Shown here: in pieces, positions 50,599 to 59,517 of the stretch
Position numbering within the stretch: position 1 is the first letter of the stretch
Layout of the letters: each line of letters opens with the position of its first letter
Origin: Bacillota bacterium
GTDB lineage: Bacteria; Bacillota; Clostridia; Lachnospirales; Lachnospiraceae
Assembly (NCBI GenBank): GCA_023408815.1
Contig: JAEYJO010000037.1
Span: forward strand, 1-59,587
Length of the DNA: 59,587 bases
Direction: 5' to 3'
Notes under the pieces: generated by a model
Database searches by the model: none
Told to the model about the DNA's origin: nothing
What the model saw: only the letters and a program-made list of their open reading frames with translations
Program-made: the position numbers and the translations under genes

Positions 50599-51368
50599 GG
50601 TGCCTCTCCTTCATTAACGGTTTTAAGCAGGTCCCGCAGCATGCCCTTTATCTGAAGGAAGTCCTCACCTTGCGTCTTTCTCTGTCCAAAATACGGGTTA
50701 TCCATCTGCTTGAGCAGCCTTCCCTCATCCTTGTCCAGCACCGCAATTTTCTCCCCCAGATACAGGGCTTCCTCCATGCTATGGGTAACCAATATGGTGG
50801 TGGGCCGTTTCTGCCGCCAGATCTTCAGAAAAAGTTCCCATGCATCAAAGCGGGTGATCTCGTCCAATGAGGAAAAGGACTCATCCATCAAAAGAAGATC
50901 CGGCTCCTGCAAAAATGCACGGGCCAAAGCCACACGCTGTACCTGACCGCCGCTAAGTTCTCCCGGATATCGGTTCAGCAAAGCATCTACTTTCAAAGAG
51001 CGGCAAGTCTCCCCAAGCTCCGCCCGCTTCTTTTCATCTACCGGAAGCTTGTGCAGTTTAAGTGGCAACAGACAATTCTGACGAACGGTTTTCCATGGCA
51101 GAAGACCGCAATTCTGAGGAATAACCGCAATCTTTTGAGTTTTCGGATTATGAGGAATCTCTTTGCCGTCCTCAGAAACCGTTATTGTACCGCCGTCTGC
51201 AGGAAGCATACCTACCAGCACCTGAATCAGTGTCGACTTGCCGCAGCCGGAAGGCCCCAGTACCGCCAGCACTTCCCCCTGCTCAAGACAGAGAGAGAAA
51301 TTCTTAAGTACCGGCACTTCCCCGCCCTTTATCCGATAACTTACGGAAATATCATCTATTTTAAGCAT
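50595..51368 (-). CDS. ABC ATPase of an NMT1-type importer (UbiDAX operon)
   Basis: A 257-residue ATPase: Walker A GPSGCGKST, Q-loop IPQNCGLLPWKTV, signature LSGGQVQRVALARAF, Walker B LLLMDESFSSLD (Ser in place of the usual Pro) and H-loop LVTHSMEEAL. It energises the adjacent permease. It follows the lipoprotein by 9 bp. Confidence 0.87.
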   Translation of the reverse strand: MLKIDDISVSYRIKGGEVPVLKNFSLCLEQGEVLAVLGPSGCGKSTLIQVLVGMLPADGGTITVSEDGKEIPHNPKTQKIAVIPQNCGLLPWKTVRQNCLLPLKLHKLPVDEKKRAELGETCRSLKVDALLNRYPGELSGGQVQRVALARAFLQEPDLLLMDESFSSLDEITRFDAWELFLKIWRQKRPTTILVTHSMEEALYLGEKIAVLDKDEGRLLKQMDNPYFGQRKTQGEDFLQIKGMLRDLLKTVNEGEAP

Positions 51369-51377
51369 TTTTATACC

Positions 51378-52331
51378 CTACTCTCCATAAACATCATAAG
51401 TCATCTGCTCATAGGTAAGCGCAGACTCGCATAACCCCTTTTCACTGGCCCAAACAACCGCCGCCGCTACATCCTCCTCAGGCGGAAGCTTGCTAACGCG
51501 AAACGGCTTTATCGTAATCTCTCCCAGCATTTCTTCGGGATAGCCTACTGCCTCGATGACCGTTTTTTCATATTCCCGGATATCCGTATTATTCATATAG
51601 TCCACGGCTTCATTATAAGCCTTGTACAAGTTTCTGACAGCCTCGTTTTTCTCGTCCAGCGCCGTCTTAGAAAACGCTGAGACAGCCGGATAAAGTCCGT
51701 ATTCATTGGCTGTGCCGAGCGGAACCGCTCCGTCTGCCAACGCCAGCGTAGCGAAGGGCTCCGGCAGCAGGCCAAGATCTATTTGCTCGTTTCTAAGCAG
51801 CTCCAGGCGATCCGGGATTCGAGGAACTATTTCCTTTACCACCTCGGTATCCGCTAAACCGTTTTCCGCAGAGATATTGTCGAGAACATATTCTATCAAT
51901 GTTTTTTCCGAAATTGCAATGCTCTTTCCCTTTATCTGGCTTATATCGGTGATGCCGCTGTTCTTCCCGGCCACCAGAATATAATCTCCATCCGTTATGC
52001 CGGTGATTTTCACATCGAAACCTGCATTCTGATACATGCACACGCCGATATAATCCGTAAGCACTCCATCCAGCTCCCCGGCCTGGAACGCCGCATCCCT
52101 GTCTTTTGCCGATGTAAAAACCTGCAGATCCAGTTCAAAATTGTATTTATCCGAAAGCTTGTTTTCATTTATGAGAACATAAGGAATTACATCGGAGGAG
52201 GACATCATTCCGATACGCAGCAGCGTCTTATCCCCGGCGGCAGAAACCGCGGCATCCTCTTTTTTCGAACAGCCTGCTGCGGTAAACAGCAGGATTAATA
52301 ACGCAGTCATTACAGCAATTTTATTCTTCAT
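51378..52331 (-). CDS. NMT1/THI5-like substrate-binding lipoprotein
   Basis: A 317-residue lipoprotein: lipobox LFTAAGCSKK, then RIGMMSSSDVIPYVLINENKLSDKYNFELDLQVF, AGELDGVLTDYIG, IKGKSIAISEKTLIEYVLD and LGLLPEPFATLA. The fold is also that of the menaquinone enzymes MqnA and MqnD, but the lipoprotein signal points to transport. ATG 52331 has GGAAGG upstream and overlaps the UbiX stop by 11 bp. The ligand is inferred only from the neighbours: an aromatic acid for quinone assembly. Confidence 0.8.
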   Translation of the reverse strand: MKNKIAVMTALLILLFTAAGCSKKEDAAVSAAGDKTLLRIGMMSSSDVIPYVLINENKLSDKYNFELDLQVFTSAKDRDAAFQAGELDGVLTDYIGVCMYQNAGFDVKITGITDGDYILVAGKNSGITDISQIKGKSIAISEKTLIEYVLDNISAENGLADTEVVKEIVPRIPDRLELLRNEQIDLGLLPEPFATLALADGAVPLGTANEYGLYPAVSAFSKTALDEKNEAVRNLYKAYNEAVDYMNNTDIREYEKTVIEAVGYPEEMLGEITIKPFRVSKLPPEEDVAAAVVWASEKGLCESALTYEQMTYDVYGE

Positions 52332-52908
52332 ATTTACCTTCCCATCTTTTATAATATGTATTTTCGATTCCCAGGCTGTCCAGAGTCTTGCCCGCGATAA
52401 AATCCACCAGTTCTTCCATCGTCTGAGGCCGTCCATAAAATCCCGGCATAGCAGGGAGAATGGTGGCTCCCATCTGGGAAAGCTCCGTCATATTCTTCAA
52501 ATGCACCGTAGAAAGCGGTGTTTCCCGCGGTACCAGCACTAGCTTCCGCCTTTCCTTCAGCATAACATCAGCGGCGCGGGTAAGCAGCGTTTCCGTAATC
52601 CCATGAGCCACCATTGCCAGCGCAGACATGGAGCAGGGAACGATCGCCATCGCTTCGAAGCCGCTGGAACCGCTGGCCGTGGAGGAAAACAGATTGTGGT
52701 TATCCTCTAACACAATCTCTGCTCCGTTTCCGCCCCACCGTTTCACCTGCTCTTTCAGCGAAACGCCGGTTTCGTACTGCAATACTTTTTCTCCGTTAGA
52801 TGATGCGATTATATGCAGTTCCACCTCTTGCATAGACAAAAGCTGCGCAAGGCGCAGAAAATAAACGCCGCCGCTCGCTCCGGTCAATCCGAGTATTATT
52901 TTCTTCAT
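52321..52908 (-). CDS. ubiX: UbiX-like flavin prenyltransferase
   Basis: A 195-residue flavoprotein: KKIILGLTGASGGVYFLRLAQLL, SGSSGFEAMAIVPCSMSALAMVAHGITETLLTRAADVMLKERRKLVLVPRETPLSTVHLKNM, and MPGFYGRPQTMEELVDFIAGK. UbiX makes prenylated FMN, the cofactor of UbiD. The usual start MKKIILG (52908) is used; an ATG 12 bases earlier also exists but lies too close to the GGAG. Confidence 0.92.
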   Translation of the reverse strand: MKKIILGLTGASGGVYFLRLAQLLSMQEVELHIIASSNGEKVLQYETGVSLKEQVKRWGGNGAEIVLEDNHNLFSSTASGSSGFEAMAIVPCSMSALAMVAHGITETLLTRAADVMLKERRKLVLVPRETPLSTVHLKNMTELSQMGATILPAMPGFYGRPQTMEELVDFIAGKTLDSLGIENTYYKRWEGKYEE

Positions 52909-52948
52909 TTTTATACCCATGCTCCTTTCAACCTTATACCCATCCTTC

Positions 52949-53830
52949 TTAAATAGAAGCGTCTAAAAGACCAAATACCAGCAATGTTATGCTAACTATC
53001 TGATTAATGCTGTAGGATGCAATATTGACGTTTGTCAGGTTCGCAGGAGACACCATACGGTACTCTGCCACGAACAAAACGGCAATCAAGCCGACACCGA
53101 TATAATATATCAGCCCGAACTGCGGCACTAAAATCCCTATTAAGATCAGACAAAACAGCGTCCCTGTATGAAACAGACAAGCGATTGCCAGAGCACCCTT
53201 TACGCCGAATTTCACCGGAATGGAGTGCAGTCCATTCTGTTTGTCAAAATCGTAATCCTGACAGCCGTAAATAATATCAAACCCTGCAACCCAAAGGGTA
53301 TTGGCCGCTCCCATGACCAGCGGAAGAAACGAGAACCGCCCCGTAACCGCAAGCCACGCACCGACAGGTGCACAGGCACAGGTAACACCCAGTACCAAAT
53401 GGCACAAATAGGTAAAGCGCTTGCAATAGGAATAAATAATCAGCAAGAACAATGCTACCGGAGACAATGCAAAGCACAGCCAATTCAGCTTATACGCCCC
53501 AAACAGCATGAACAAGAAGCAGATCGCCGTAAAAATGATTACCTCGCCCGCCTTCATTTCACCCTGTGGAATCTGCCTGCCTGCCGTGCGTGGGTTCTTC
53601 GCATCGATCTTCGCATCGATCACCCGGTTAATGGCATTCGCTCCGGTGCGCGCTCCCATAAAGCATATGAGTATCCAAAGAAGAACAGAGAGCTCCGGCA
53701 GCCCGTTAGCCGCGAGCACCATAGAAATCAGCGCGAAGCTGAAGGAAAAAATCGTGTGGGAAAACATCACAAGCTTTCCATAATCATTTATTTTTTTTAT
53801 TCCCTTTTTTAGAACTGCCGTCAATTCCAT
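52949..53830 (-). CDS. ubiA: UbiA-family aromatic prenyltransferase
   Basis: A 293-residue membrane protein with 8-9 helices and both Asp-rich motifs of UbiA: NAINRVIDAKIDAKNPRTAGR and YGCQDYDFDKQNGLHSIPVKFG. It attaches a polyprenyl chain to an aromatic acid such as 4-hydroxybenzoate or a dihydroxynaphthoate. The sequence resembles the MqnP/UbiA branch used with UbiD and UbiX. It overlaps the UbiD gene by 47 bp. The aromatic substrate cannot be read from sequence. Confidence 0.88.
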   Translation of the reverse strand: MELTAVLKKGIKKINDYGKLVMFSHTIFSFSFALISMVLAANGLPELSVLLWILICFMGARTGANAINRVIDAKIDAKNPRTAGRQIPQGEMKAGEVIIFTAICFLFMLFGAYKLNWLCFALSPVALFLLIIYSYCKRFTYLCHLVLGVTCACAPVGAWLAVTGRFSFLPLVMGAANTLWVAGFDIIYGCQDYDFDKQNGLHSIPVKFGVKGALAIACLFHTGTLFCLILIGILVPQFGLIYYIGVGLIAVLFVAEYRMVSPANLTNVNIASYSINQIVSITLLVFGLLDASI

Positions 53831-55517
53831 ACTCCATCCACCTTTCGCTGACTATCCGTTTCATCTCCTCCGACATGACAATATCATCAGGCCAGTCTCG
53901 GGACAGACCTTCCCCCCGAAGCTTCCTCGTAGCGTCCACACCGATTTTCTGTCCGAGAATAACTATATCTCTGGAAGCGTCGATATTGTTAAACACCTTC
54001 CACATCACCGTAGACAGATCGCCCGCATCCACACTGTCATCCACACAGGTAACAAACTTCTGCGAATGTACGGGAAGGTATTCTTCCAGCATTTTTCTTC
54101 CTTGGAAATTATACTCCTTCTTCACCGAAATAACAATAAAGCTGTTTTCCACCTCTTTTTCCTGCGAAATACCGTTTTCTGTCGCATCCACGCCAAGACG
54201 GCATCCATATAAGGCCGTGCCGGAAGAATGGTCCAGAGCATCCAGCGGTCCATTAGAAAAGAAAAGACTTTCCCTTCCTCTGACATTATGCAGAACCGCA
54301 TCCCGCACCTTGGAAAGATCGCGCACATCCACGGACTCGTCCACCGTAACGATCATTTTTGTATACATCATCTGACCCATGCCCCATATCGCATTCATCA
54401 CCTTGCGCGCCGCGCCGGGGTAACGGCTCCTTACGGAAACGATCGCACAGTTATGGAACACACCCTCAAGCGGAAGGTTCATATCTGCCAGTTCAGGAAT
54501 CTGCAGGCGCAGAAAGGGCAGGAAAATACGTTCCGTGGCCTTCGCCATATAGCAGTCCTCCATTGGCGGCTTACCCACAACGGTAGCCGGATAAACCGGT
54601 TCCCTCCTATGCGTTATACAGGTCACATGGAACCGCGGATAGTCATCCGCCAGCGAGTAATAGCCGGTATGGTCCCCAAAGGGGCCTTCCCTTACCAAAT
54701 CTTCCTTCGGATCAACATACCCCTCCAGTACGAACTCGGCATCTGCCGGAACATAAATATCATTGGTAATACATTTCACCAGCTTCACCCGGGCTTTTCT
54801 AAGCCAGCCGGCAAACATCATCTCATCTATCATCTTTGGAAGCGGACTGGTCGCCGCATACGTAATCGCAGGATCGCACCCGAGGGCAACTGCCACCGGC
54901 ATCCTGCGCCCCTTCGCTGCGTACGACTGAAATATCTCCGAGCCGTCCTTGTGCTTATGCCAGTGCATGGCTGTGCTGGTCCGGTCCAGAATCTGCATAC
55001 GGTACATGCCCACGTTCTGCCGGCGGCTTTCCGCCTCCTTCGTAAAGACGAGGGGAAGCGTAAAAAAACGACCCGCATCCTGCGGCCAGCATTTCAGTAC
55101 GGGCAGAGAAAACAAATCCGGTTCTTTTTCAATTACCTGCTGACAGTCTCCTTTGCGAAAACTCCGGCAGGGAAACACATGCAAAAGCCTAAGTAACCGG
55201 GGAACACTTTTTACTAGGCCGGAAACAGAAAGATAATTCTCCAAATTCAGGTATTTCTCTATTTCCTTTCCAATGTCATCCAGGTTGTCCGCTCCAAGTG
55301 CCATGCTCATACGCTTTTCACTGCCCATCACATTCATTGCCACAGGATAATCATAACCCTCCGCATTTTGGAATAATAAAGCCGGCCCCTGCGCCTTGCT
55401 GACTCGGTCCGCTATCTCCGTCATTTCCAGTTCCGTAGATACCGGAACATCTATTTTTATTATATCATTGTGTTCTTCCAATTTTCTCAGGAAACTTTGC
55501 AGATTGCGATATGCCAT
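53784..55517 (-). CDS. ubiD: UbiD-family prenylated-FMN decarboxylase
   Basis: A 577-residue UbiD enzyme: NVGMYRMQILDRTSTAMHWHKHKDG, VEFVLEGYVDP-like AEFVLEGYVDPKEDLVREGPFGDHTGYYS with active-site glutamates, VVGKPPMEDCYMAKATERIFLP and NLPLEGVFHNCAIVSV. The family removes the ring carboxylate of prenylated aromatic acids with prFMN supplied by UbiX. ATG 55517 follows GAGGAGG. First gene of the operon; the order decarboxylase-prenyltransferase-flavin prenyltransferase-importer suggests a complete unit for turning an imported acid into a (demethyl)quinone. Confidence 0.92.
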   Translation of the reverse strand: MAYRNLQSFLRKLEEHNDIIKIDVPVSTELEMTEIADRVSKAQGPALLFQNAEGYDYPVAMNVMGSEKRMSMALGADNLDDIGKEIEKYLNLENYLSVSGLVKSVPRLLRLLHVFPCRSFRKGDCQQVIEKEPDLFSLPVLKCWPQDAGRFFTLPLVFTKEAESRRQNVGMYRMQILDRTSTAMHWHKHKDGSEIFQSYAAKGRRMPVAVALGCDPAITYAATSPLPKMIDEMMFAGWLRKARVKLVKCITNDIYVPADAEFVLEGYVDPKEDLVREGPFGDHTGYYSLADDYPRFHVTCITHRREPVYPATVVGKPPMEDCYMAKATERIFLPFLRLQIPELADMNLPLEGVFHNCAIVSVRSRYPGAARKVMNAIWGMGQMMYTKMIVTVDESVDVRDLSKVRDAVLHNVRGRESLFFSNGPLDALDHSSGTALYGCRLGVDATENGISQEKEVENSFIVISVKKEYNFQGRKMLEEYLPVHSQKFVTCVDDSVDAGDLSTVMWKVFNNIDASRDIVILGQKIGVDATRKLRGEGLSRDWPDDIVMSEEMKRIVSERWMEYGIDGSSKKGNKKNK

Positions 55518-55662
55518 TAAATGACCTCCTCTTTGTATCGCCCAATTATGGAAATTAATAAAATCACGATATGTTACACTATTATAACTCATTTTTGTGC
55601 TTTTGGCTCAGTATTTTTGATGTGGTTTTCAGAAACACTCAAGTATATACTTCACACAAAGA

Positions 55663-55705
55663 TATCCCTCAACAGACCGGTCAGCAGACCTTCTATTGAG
55701 GGATA
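55663..55705. terminator. Hairpin terminator upstream of ubiD / after the aldo-keto reductase
   Basis: TATCCCTCAA pairs perfectly with TTGAGGGATA around a 23-nt loop. On the minus strand it follows the aldo/keto reductase gene by 45 bp. The flank ATTGAGGGAT...TGACCAG-AACC-GAAT recurs at 59524-59560. Confidence 0.55.
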
Positions 55706-55749
55706 AATAATATAACATTTATATGACCAGGAACCCGAATGTTACAAAC

Positions 55750-56673
55750 TTAAGGCAGAATATTCCCCGCCGCGCGATAAATGTCATACCACTCCTGACG
55801 AGTCAAATAAATATCTGCTGCCTTTATACAATCTTTTAACCGCTCGGGATTCATTGTTCCTGTTACAGGCTGCATATGCGCAGGATGACGCAGGATCCAG
55901 GACAACGCGATCGTGGTGTTCGTCACTTCATATTTAGCGGCGATTTCATTAATCTTGGCATTCAGCTCCGGGAACTTCTCATTATCTAAGAAAACACCTT
56001 CAAAAAATCCGTATTGGAAAGGTGACCACGGCTGTATTGTGATATCGTTCAAACGGCAGAAATCCAATATACTTCCATCGCGGTTAACTGCCGTCTCATC
56101 CAGCATATTGACATGGATACCCGATGAAATCATAGTGGCATGGGTGATGCTCAACTGCAGTTGGTTTGCCACGATAGGCTGATTCAACGATTTTTGAAGC
56201 AGTTGTATTTGCATAGGATTGTGATTGGATACACCAAAGTTTCGAACCTTTCCGCTGCTATAGAGCTTATCAAATGCCTCGGCAACTTCTTCCGGCTCAA
56301 CCAATGCATCCGGACGATGCAGGAGAAGAACATCCAGATAATCGGTTTTCAGGCGTTTTAAGATCCCATCTACCGACTCTAATATATGCTCCTTGGAAAA
56401 ATCAAAGGTATTCTCCACCTTCCTGATTCCACACTTGGATTGCAGGATAATCTTTTCGCGCACAGTATCGTTCATATGAATGGCGTCCGCAAAAATTTCT
56501 TCGCTTGCGCCTCTGCCATAGACATCGGCATGATCAAAAAAATTAGCACCGTTCTCTAAAGCGGTCTGCACCAAATGCTCAGCATCTTTTTTATTCAGAT
56601 CTTTCATGCGCATACAGCCGACCGCAATCACCGGCACTTGTAAATTCGATTGTCCTAATTTCATAGTTTTCAT
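55750..56673 (-). CDS. Aldo/keto reductase (YdhF-like)
   Basis: A 307-residue aldo/keto reductase: MRMKDLNKKDAEHLVQTALENGANFFDHADVYG (catalytic Asp, Tyr), LQSKCGI (Lys), YLDVLLLHRPDALVEPEEV (His) and FGVSNHNPMQIQLLQ. The variant resembles E. coli YdhF. It would reduce aldehydes or ketones with NADPH. It is the third gene of the MerR-controlled operon, 28 bp after the alcohol dehydrogenase gene. Confidence 0.88.
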   Translation of the reverse strand: MKTMKLGQSNLQVPVIAVGCMRMKDLNKKDAEHLVQTALENGANFFDHADVYGRGASEEIFADAIHMNDTVREKIILQSKCGIRKVENTFDFSKEHILESVDGILKRLKTDYLDVLLLHRPDALVEPEEVAEAFDKLYSSGKVRNFGVSNHNPMQIQLLQKSLNQPIVANQLQLSITHATMISSGIHVNMLDETAVNRDGSILDFCRLNDITIQPWSPFQYGFFEGVFLDNEKFPELNAKINEIAAKYEVTNTTIALSWILRHPAHMQPVTGTMNPERLKDCIKAADIYLTRQEWYDIYRAAGNILP

Positions 56674-56701
56674 AATCGTTTCTCTCCTTTTATATTATGT
56701 T

Positions 56702-57883
56702 TTATTTAGCGAGCTTATAAATTTCAAGCACATCCTGCCAGTACAGTTTCTTCAAGTTGCCAAGAGGTTGCTCGGCGCCATAAGCTTCTCCCGTTGCTTT
56801 TTTTGCCATCACTTCCAGTTTACTTTCGTCGATGCCAAGCTCCGAAAGGGTAGATGGAAGCCCCATTTTCTTATAGAAACCGCGCAGACGTGCAATACCT
56901 TCCATCACAATGGCGTCGGGATCGCGGTAGCTGCCTTCCACTCCCATTACATTTACCGCAAACTGGACGAACATGTTAGCATTCGTCTTATAAACGTACT
57001 GCATCCAGGCGGGAGTCAATACGGCCAGCCCAGCACCATGAGCTACATCATAGATAGCACTAAGCTCGTGCTCCATACCGTGGCAGGCCCAATCCTGTTC
57101 ACGGCCAAGTCCCAGCAAATCATTATGGGCTATCGTTCCTCCAAATCCAACCTGGCACCATGCATCATAGTCGCGAACATCCGAAAATACACGCACAGCA
57201 TTTTTCATAATAGTTCTCAGCGTCGTCTCACATAATCCGTCCGTCAGATCAGTCTGCATTGTATTTGTAAAATAACGCTCAAAGATATGGCTCATCATAT
57301 CTGCTACACCGTTTGCTATTTGATTTTTGGGCAATGTAAAGAACAATTCCGGATTCATGACACTGAGCAAAGGGCGCAAATGAACACTTCCATACCCAAG
57401 CTTCATCTGTTTCTCCTCGTTAGTAACTACCGTACCGTTGCTGGACTCGCTGCCTGCCGCCGGGATCGTCAGAATCGTTGCAACCGGCAGCGCTTTTGTA
57501 ATCGGTTTTTGCTGTTCATAGAGCTCCCATACATCACCTTCGCAGCATACGCCCATGGCGATGGCTTTCGCCGAATCAATGACGCTGCCTCCGCCCACAG
57601 CGAGAATCAAATCTACACCCTCTTTTCTGCAAAGGGCGATCCCTTCACGGACCAGGGATACCCGGGGATTGGGAACCACACCTCCAAGCTCAACAAATTC
57701 CAGATCGCTTTCTTTCAAGGAGGCAGTTACCGCATCATACAAGCCGCTTTTTTTAATACTGGTCCCGCCGAAGTGAAGCAACACCTTCTTGGCATGGGGC
57801 TGTAACAAAGTACCGATTTCCTTGTGTGTATCCCTGCCGAATAAAATACGTGTAGGGATGTGTAAATCAAAATTCAACATCAC
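56702..57883 (-). CDS. Iron-containing alcohol dehydrogenase
   Basis: A 393-residue group III dehydrogenase (BdhA/YqhD type): FDLHIPTRILFGRDTHKEIG, VGGGSVIDSAKAIAMG, PAAGSESSNGTVVTNEEK, and metal ligands in DMMSHIFERYF and GMEHELSAIYDVAHGAGLAVLTPAWM (His). It reduces short-chain aldehydes to alcohols with NAD(P)H. Relatives detoxify reactive aldehydes, which fits flanking reductases and a MerR/AdhR regulator. Confidence 0.9.
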   Translation of the reverse strand: MMLNFDLHIPTRILFGRDTHKEIGTLLQPHAKKVLLHFGGTSIKKSGLYDAVTASLKESDLEFVELGGVVPNPRVSLVREGIALCRKEGVDLILAVGGGSVIDSAKAIAMGVCCEGDVWELYEQQKPITKALPVATILTIPAAGSESSNGTVVTNEEKQMKLGYGSVHLRPLLSVMNPELFFTLPKNQIANGVADMMSHIFERYFTNTMQTDLTDGLCETTLRTIMKNAVRVFSDVRDYDAWCQVGFGGTIAHNDLLGLGREQDWACHGMEHELSAIYDVAHGAGLAVLTPAWMQYVYKTNANMFVQFAVNVMGVEGSYRDPDAIVMEGIARLRGFYKKMGLPSTLSELGIDESKLEVMAKKATGEAYGAEQPLGNLKKLYWQDVLEIYKLAK

Positions 57884-57907
57884 ATATATTCCTTCCTGCG
57901 AAATATT

Positions 57908-58759
57908 TTAAAAAGTAGCCAGATCCGGATTCTGAGAATACCCGCAGCATCCCTTAAAATCTGAAATAACCTGAACATCCTGTTCGGAAAGTTCAAAATC
58001 AAAAATATCGGCATTCTCTCTTATGTGGGATTCCGATACTGCCTTAGGCAGAGGTAAATATCCCTTCTGCAGACTCCACCGGATCCCTATCTGTGCAATA
58101 GTTTTCCCATATTTTTGCGCAATAGCCTTCATATCAGGCACTTCAAAAAGCTGCCCGGTTCCGAGAGGGCTATACGCCTCCAATACGATATTACGTTCCT
58201 TACAATAGCTCACAACCTCATCCTGTGTATCTCCGGGGCAAAGACGTATTTGATTTACCATGGGTTCAATCGTTGCGGTTTTCATAAGCTCATCTATATG
58301 ACGGGGATGAAAATTACTGATTCCTATAGCGCGTATACGGCCAGCCTTATATAATTCTTCAAAGGCCTTCCATGTTCCTGCATTCGCAGACTGCCATTCG
58401 TTTCTGAATTTAATCGGATTGGGCCAATGAATCAAGTATAAATCCAAATAATCCATATCCAGATTTTTCATCGTCTGTTCAAATGCTCTCATTGTATTTT
58501 CATATCCATGTTCCGGGTTTTGCAGCTTACTGGTAATAAAAATCTCATCTCTGCTGATGCCGCTTTGCTTTACCGCAATGCCGACACTCTCCTCATTGCC
58601 ATACCCTGCCGCAGTGTCAATATGACGATAACCTGATTCAAGGGCATTTTTCACAGCAGATACCGCAGACTCTCCATTTGGTATCTGATATGTGCCGAAA
58701 CCTACACATGGGATTTTCACTCCATTATGTAATTCGTAACAATCTTTTAGTGATTTCAT
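57908..58759 (-). CDS. Aldo/keto reductase (2,5-diketo-gluconate/methylglyoxal reductase type)
   Basis: A 283-residue aldo/keto reductase: YELHNGVKIPCVGFGTYQIPNGE, GYRHIDTAAGYGNEESVG (Asp, Tyr), ITSKLQNPEHGYE (Lys), LDLYLIHWPNP (His) and AIGISNFHPRHIDELM. Enzymes of this type reduce methylglyoxal and similar dicarbonyls. First gene of the aldehyde-stress operon; the MerR-type promoter lies 56-86 bp upstream. Confidence 0.9.
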   Translation of the reverse strand: MKSLKDCYELHNGVKIPCVGFGTYQIPNGESAVSAVKNALESGYRHIDTAAGYGNEESVGIAVKQSGISRDEIFITSKLQNPEHGYENTMRAFEQTMKNLDMDYLDLYLIHWPNPIKFRNEWQSANAGTWKAFEELYKAGRIRAIGISNFHPRHIDELMKTATIEPMVNQIRLCPGDTQDEVVSYCKERNIVLEAYSPLGTGQLFEVPDMKAIAQKYGKTIAQIGIRWSLQKGYLPLPKAVSESHIRENADIFDFELSEQDVQVISDFKGCCGYSQNPDLATF

Positions 58760-58814
58760 TCCAGAACCTCCTTAAATTTATATTGATAAATAGCTAAATA
58801 TAACGTATGATGAA

Positions 58815-58845
58815 ATTATAAACCTTAACGTTAACTTCAAGTCAA
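58815..58845 (-). promoter_or_regulatory. MerR-type promoter with 19-bp spacer and central dyad
   Basis: Minus strand TTGACT (58840-58845), 19 bp, TATAAT (58815-58820). The overlong spacer holds the dyad CTTGAAG-TTAA-CGTTAAG (58824-58841), close to the CTTAAAG-N4-CTTTAAG site reported for Bacillus AdhR. A bound MerR-family dimer would untwist the spacer and activate the reductase operon. The rest of the 58760-59035 gap is AT-rich with no gene seen. Confidence 0.88.
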
Positions 58846-59035
58846 TATAAAAAAGTAAAATATAGCGTAAAATATAGTATAAATATTGTTGCTGTAAGGC
58901 TACGTAAGAACTTGATTCAGGAGATGATCTCTGCTTCGCGAAGCGAATTTAAATGCAGAAAGTTTGCATTGCAGAACATCATGGGTTGCCGTGAACGGCG
59001 TGAACAGGTACATAAATATTTGGAGGAGAACTTTT

Positions 59036-59425
59036 ATGGACTATTCTATCAAGCAAGTATCGGAAAAAACAAATTTAAAGGCGCATGTCTTACGCTATTA
59101 TGAAAGAGAAGGCTTACTGCCCTTCGTAAAACGAAGTGAAAGCGGGATACGGCACTATTCGGAGGATGACCTGGAATGGCTCGGATTAATCTGCTGTCTG
59201 AAGAATACCGGTATGTCCATAAAGCAAATAAAAGATTTTGTCAAGCTGAGTATGGAAGGCGAAGTCACTTTAAAGCAGCGATGTGATATGCTGCAGGAAC
59301 ACAAAAAAAATGTAGAGGAAAAATTGGAGGAAATGCAAAAGCATTTACTGAAGGTTTCTCATAAGATTGAATATTTTACTTCTCAATATCAAAAGTACAG
59401 CGCCGCTACTTCTTCTAAATCATAA
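59036..59425 (+). CDS. MerR-family regulator (AdhR-like)
   Basis: A 129-residue MerR protein: MDYSIKQVSEKTNLKAHVLRYYEREGLLP, GIRHYSEDDLEWLGLICCLKNTGMSIKQIKDFV, and a C-terminal dimer coiled coil. The two adjacent cysteines in LICCLK could sense aldehydes, as a single cysteine does in AdhR. ATG 59036 follows GGAGG; upstream in-frame starts lack a ribosome site. It is divergent from the reductase operon and probably activates it. Confidence 0.88.
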   Translation: MDYSIKQVSEKTNLKAHVLRYYEREGLLPFVKRSESGIRHYSEDDLEWLGLICCLKNTGMSIKQIKDFVKLSMEGEVTLKQRCDMLQEHKKNVEEKLEEMQKHLLKVSHKIEYFTSQYQKYSAATSSKS

Positions 59426-59483
59426 AGTCGCCCCGCAAACTTCCGAGCAGGCTTACGCCTGCTCTCAGACCGTAGACAAAGCG

Positions 59484-59517
59484 GAGTTAGGATGCAAATC
59501 CTAACTCTATTTTTCTT
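59484..59517 (+). terminator. Intrinsic terminator after the MerR gene
   Basis: GAGTTAGGAT pairs perfectly with ATCCTAACTC (4-nt loop), followed by TATTTTTCTT. A second hairpin (GAGCAGG/CCTGCTC, 59445-59464) lies just before it. Confidence 0.85.

Noticed and set aside
51378..52331. Lipoprotein as a menaquinone-pathway enzyme (MqnA or MqnD)
   Set aside because: The fold is shared, but a lipobox and adjoining permease and ATPase genes point to transport.
58912..59103. Small ORF overlapping the MerR start
   Set aside because: It is an out-of-frame shadow; the MerR frame has the GGAGG ribosome site and clear homology.
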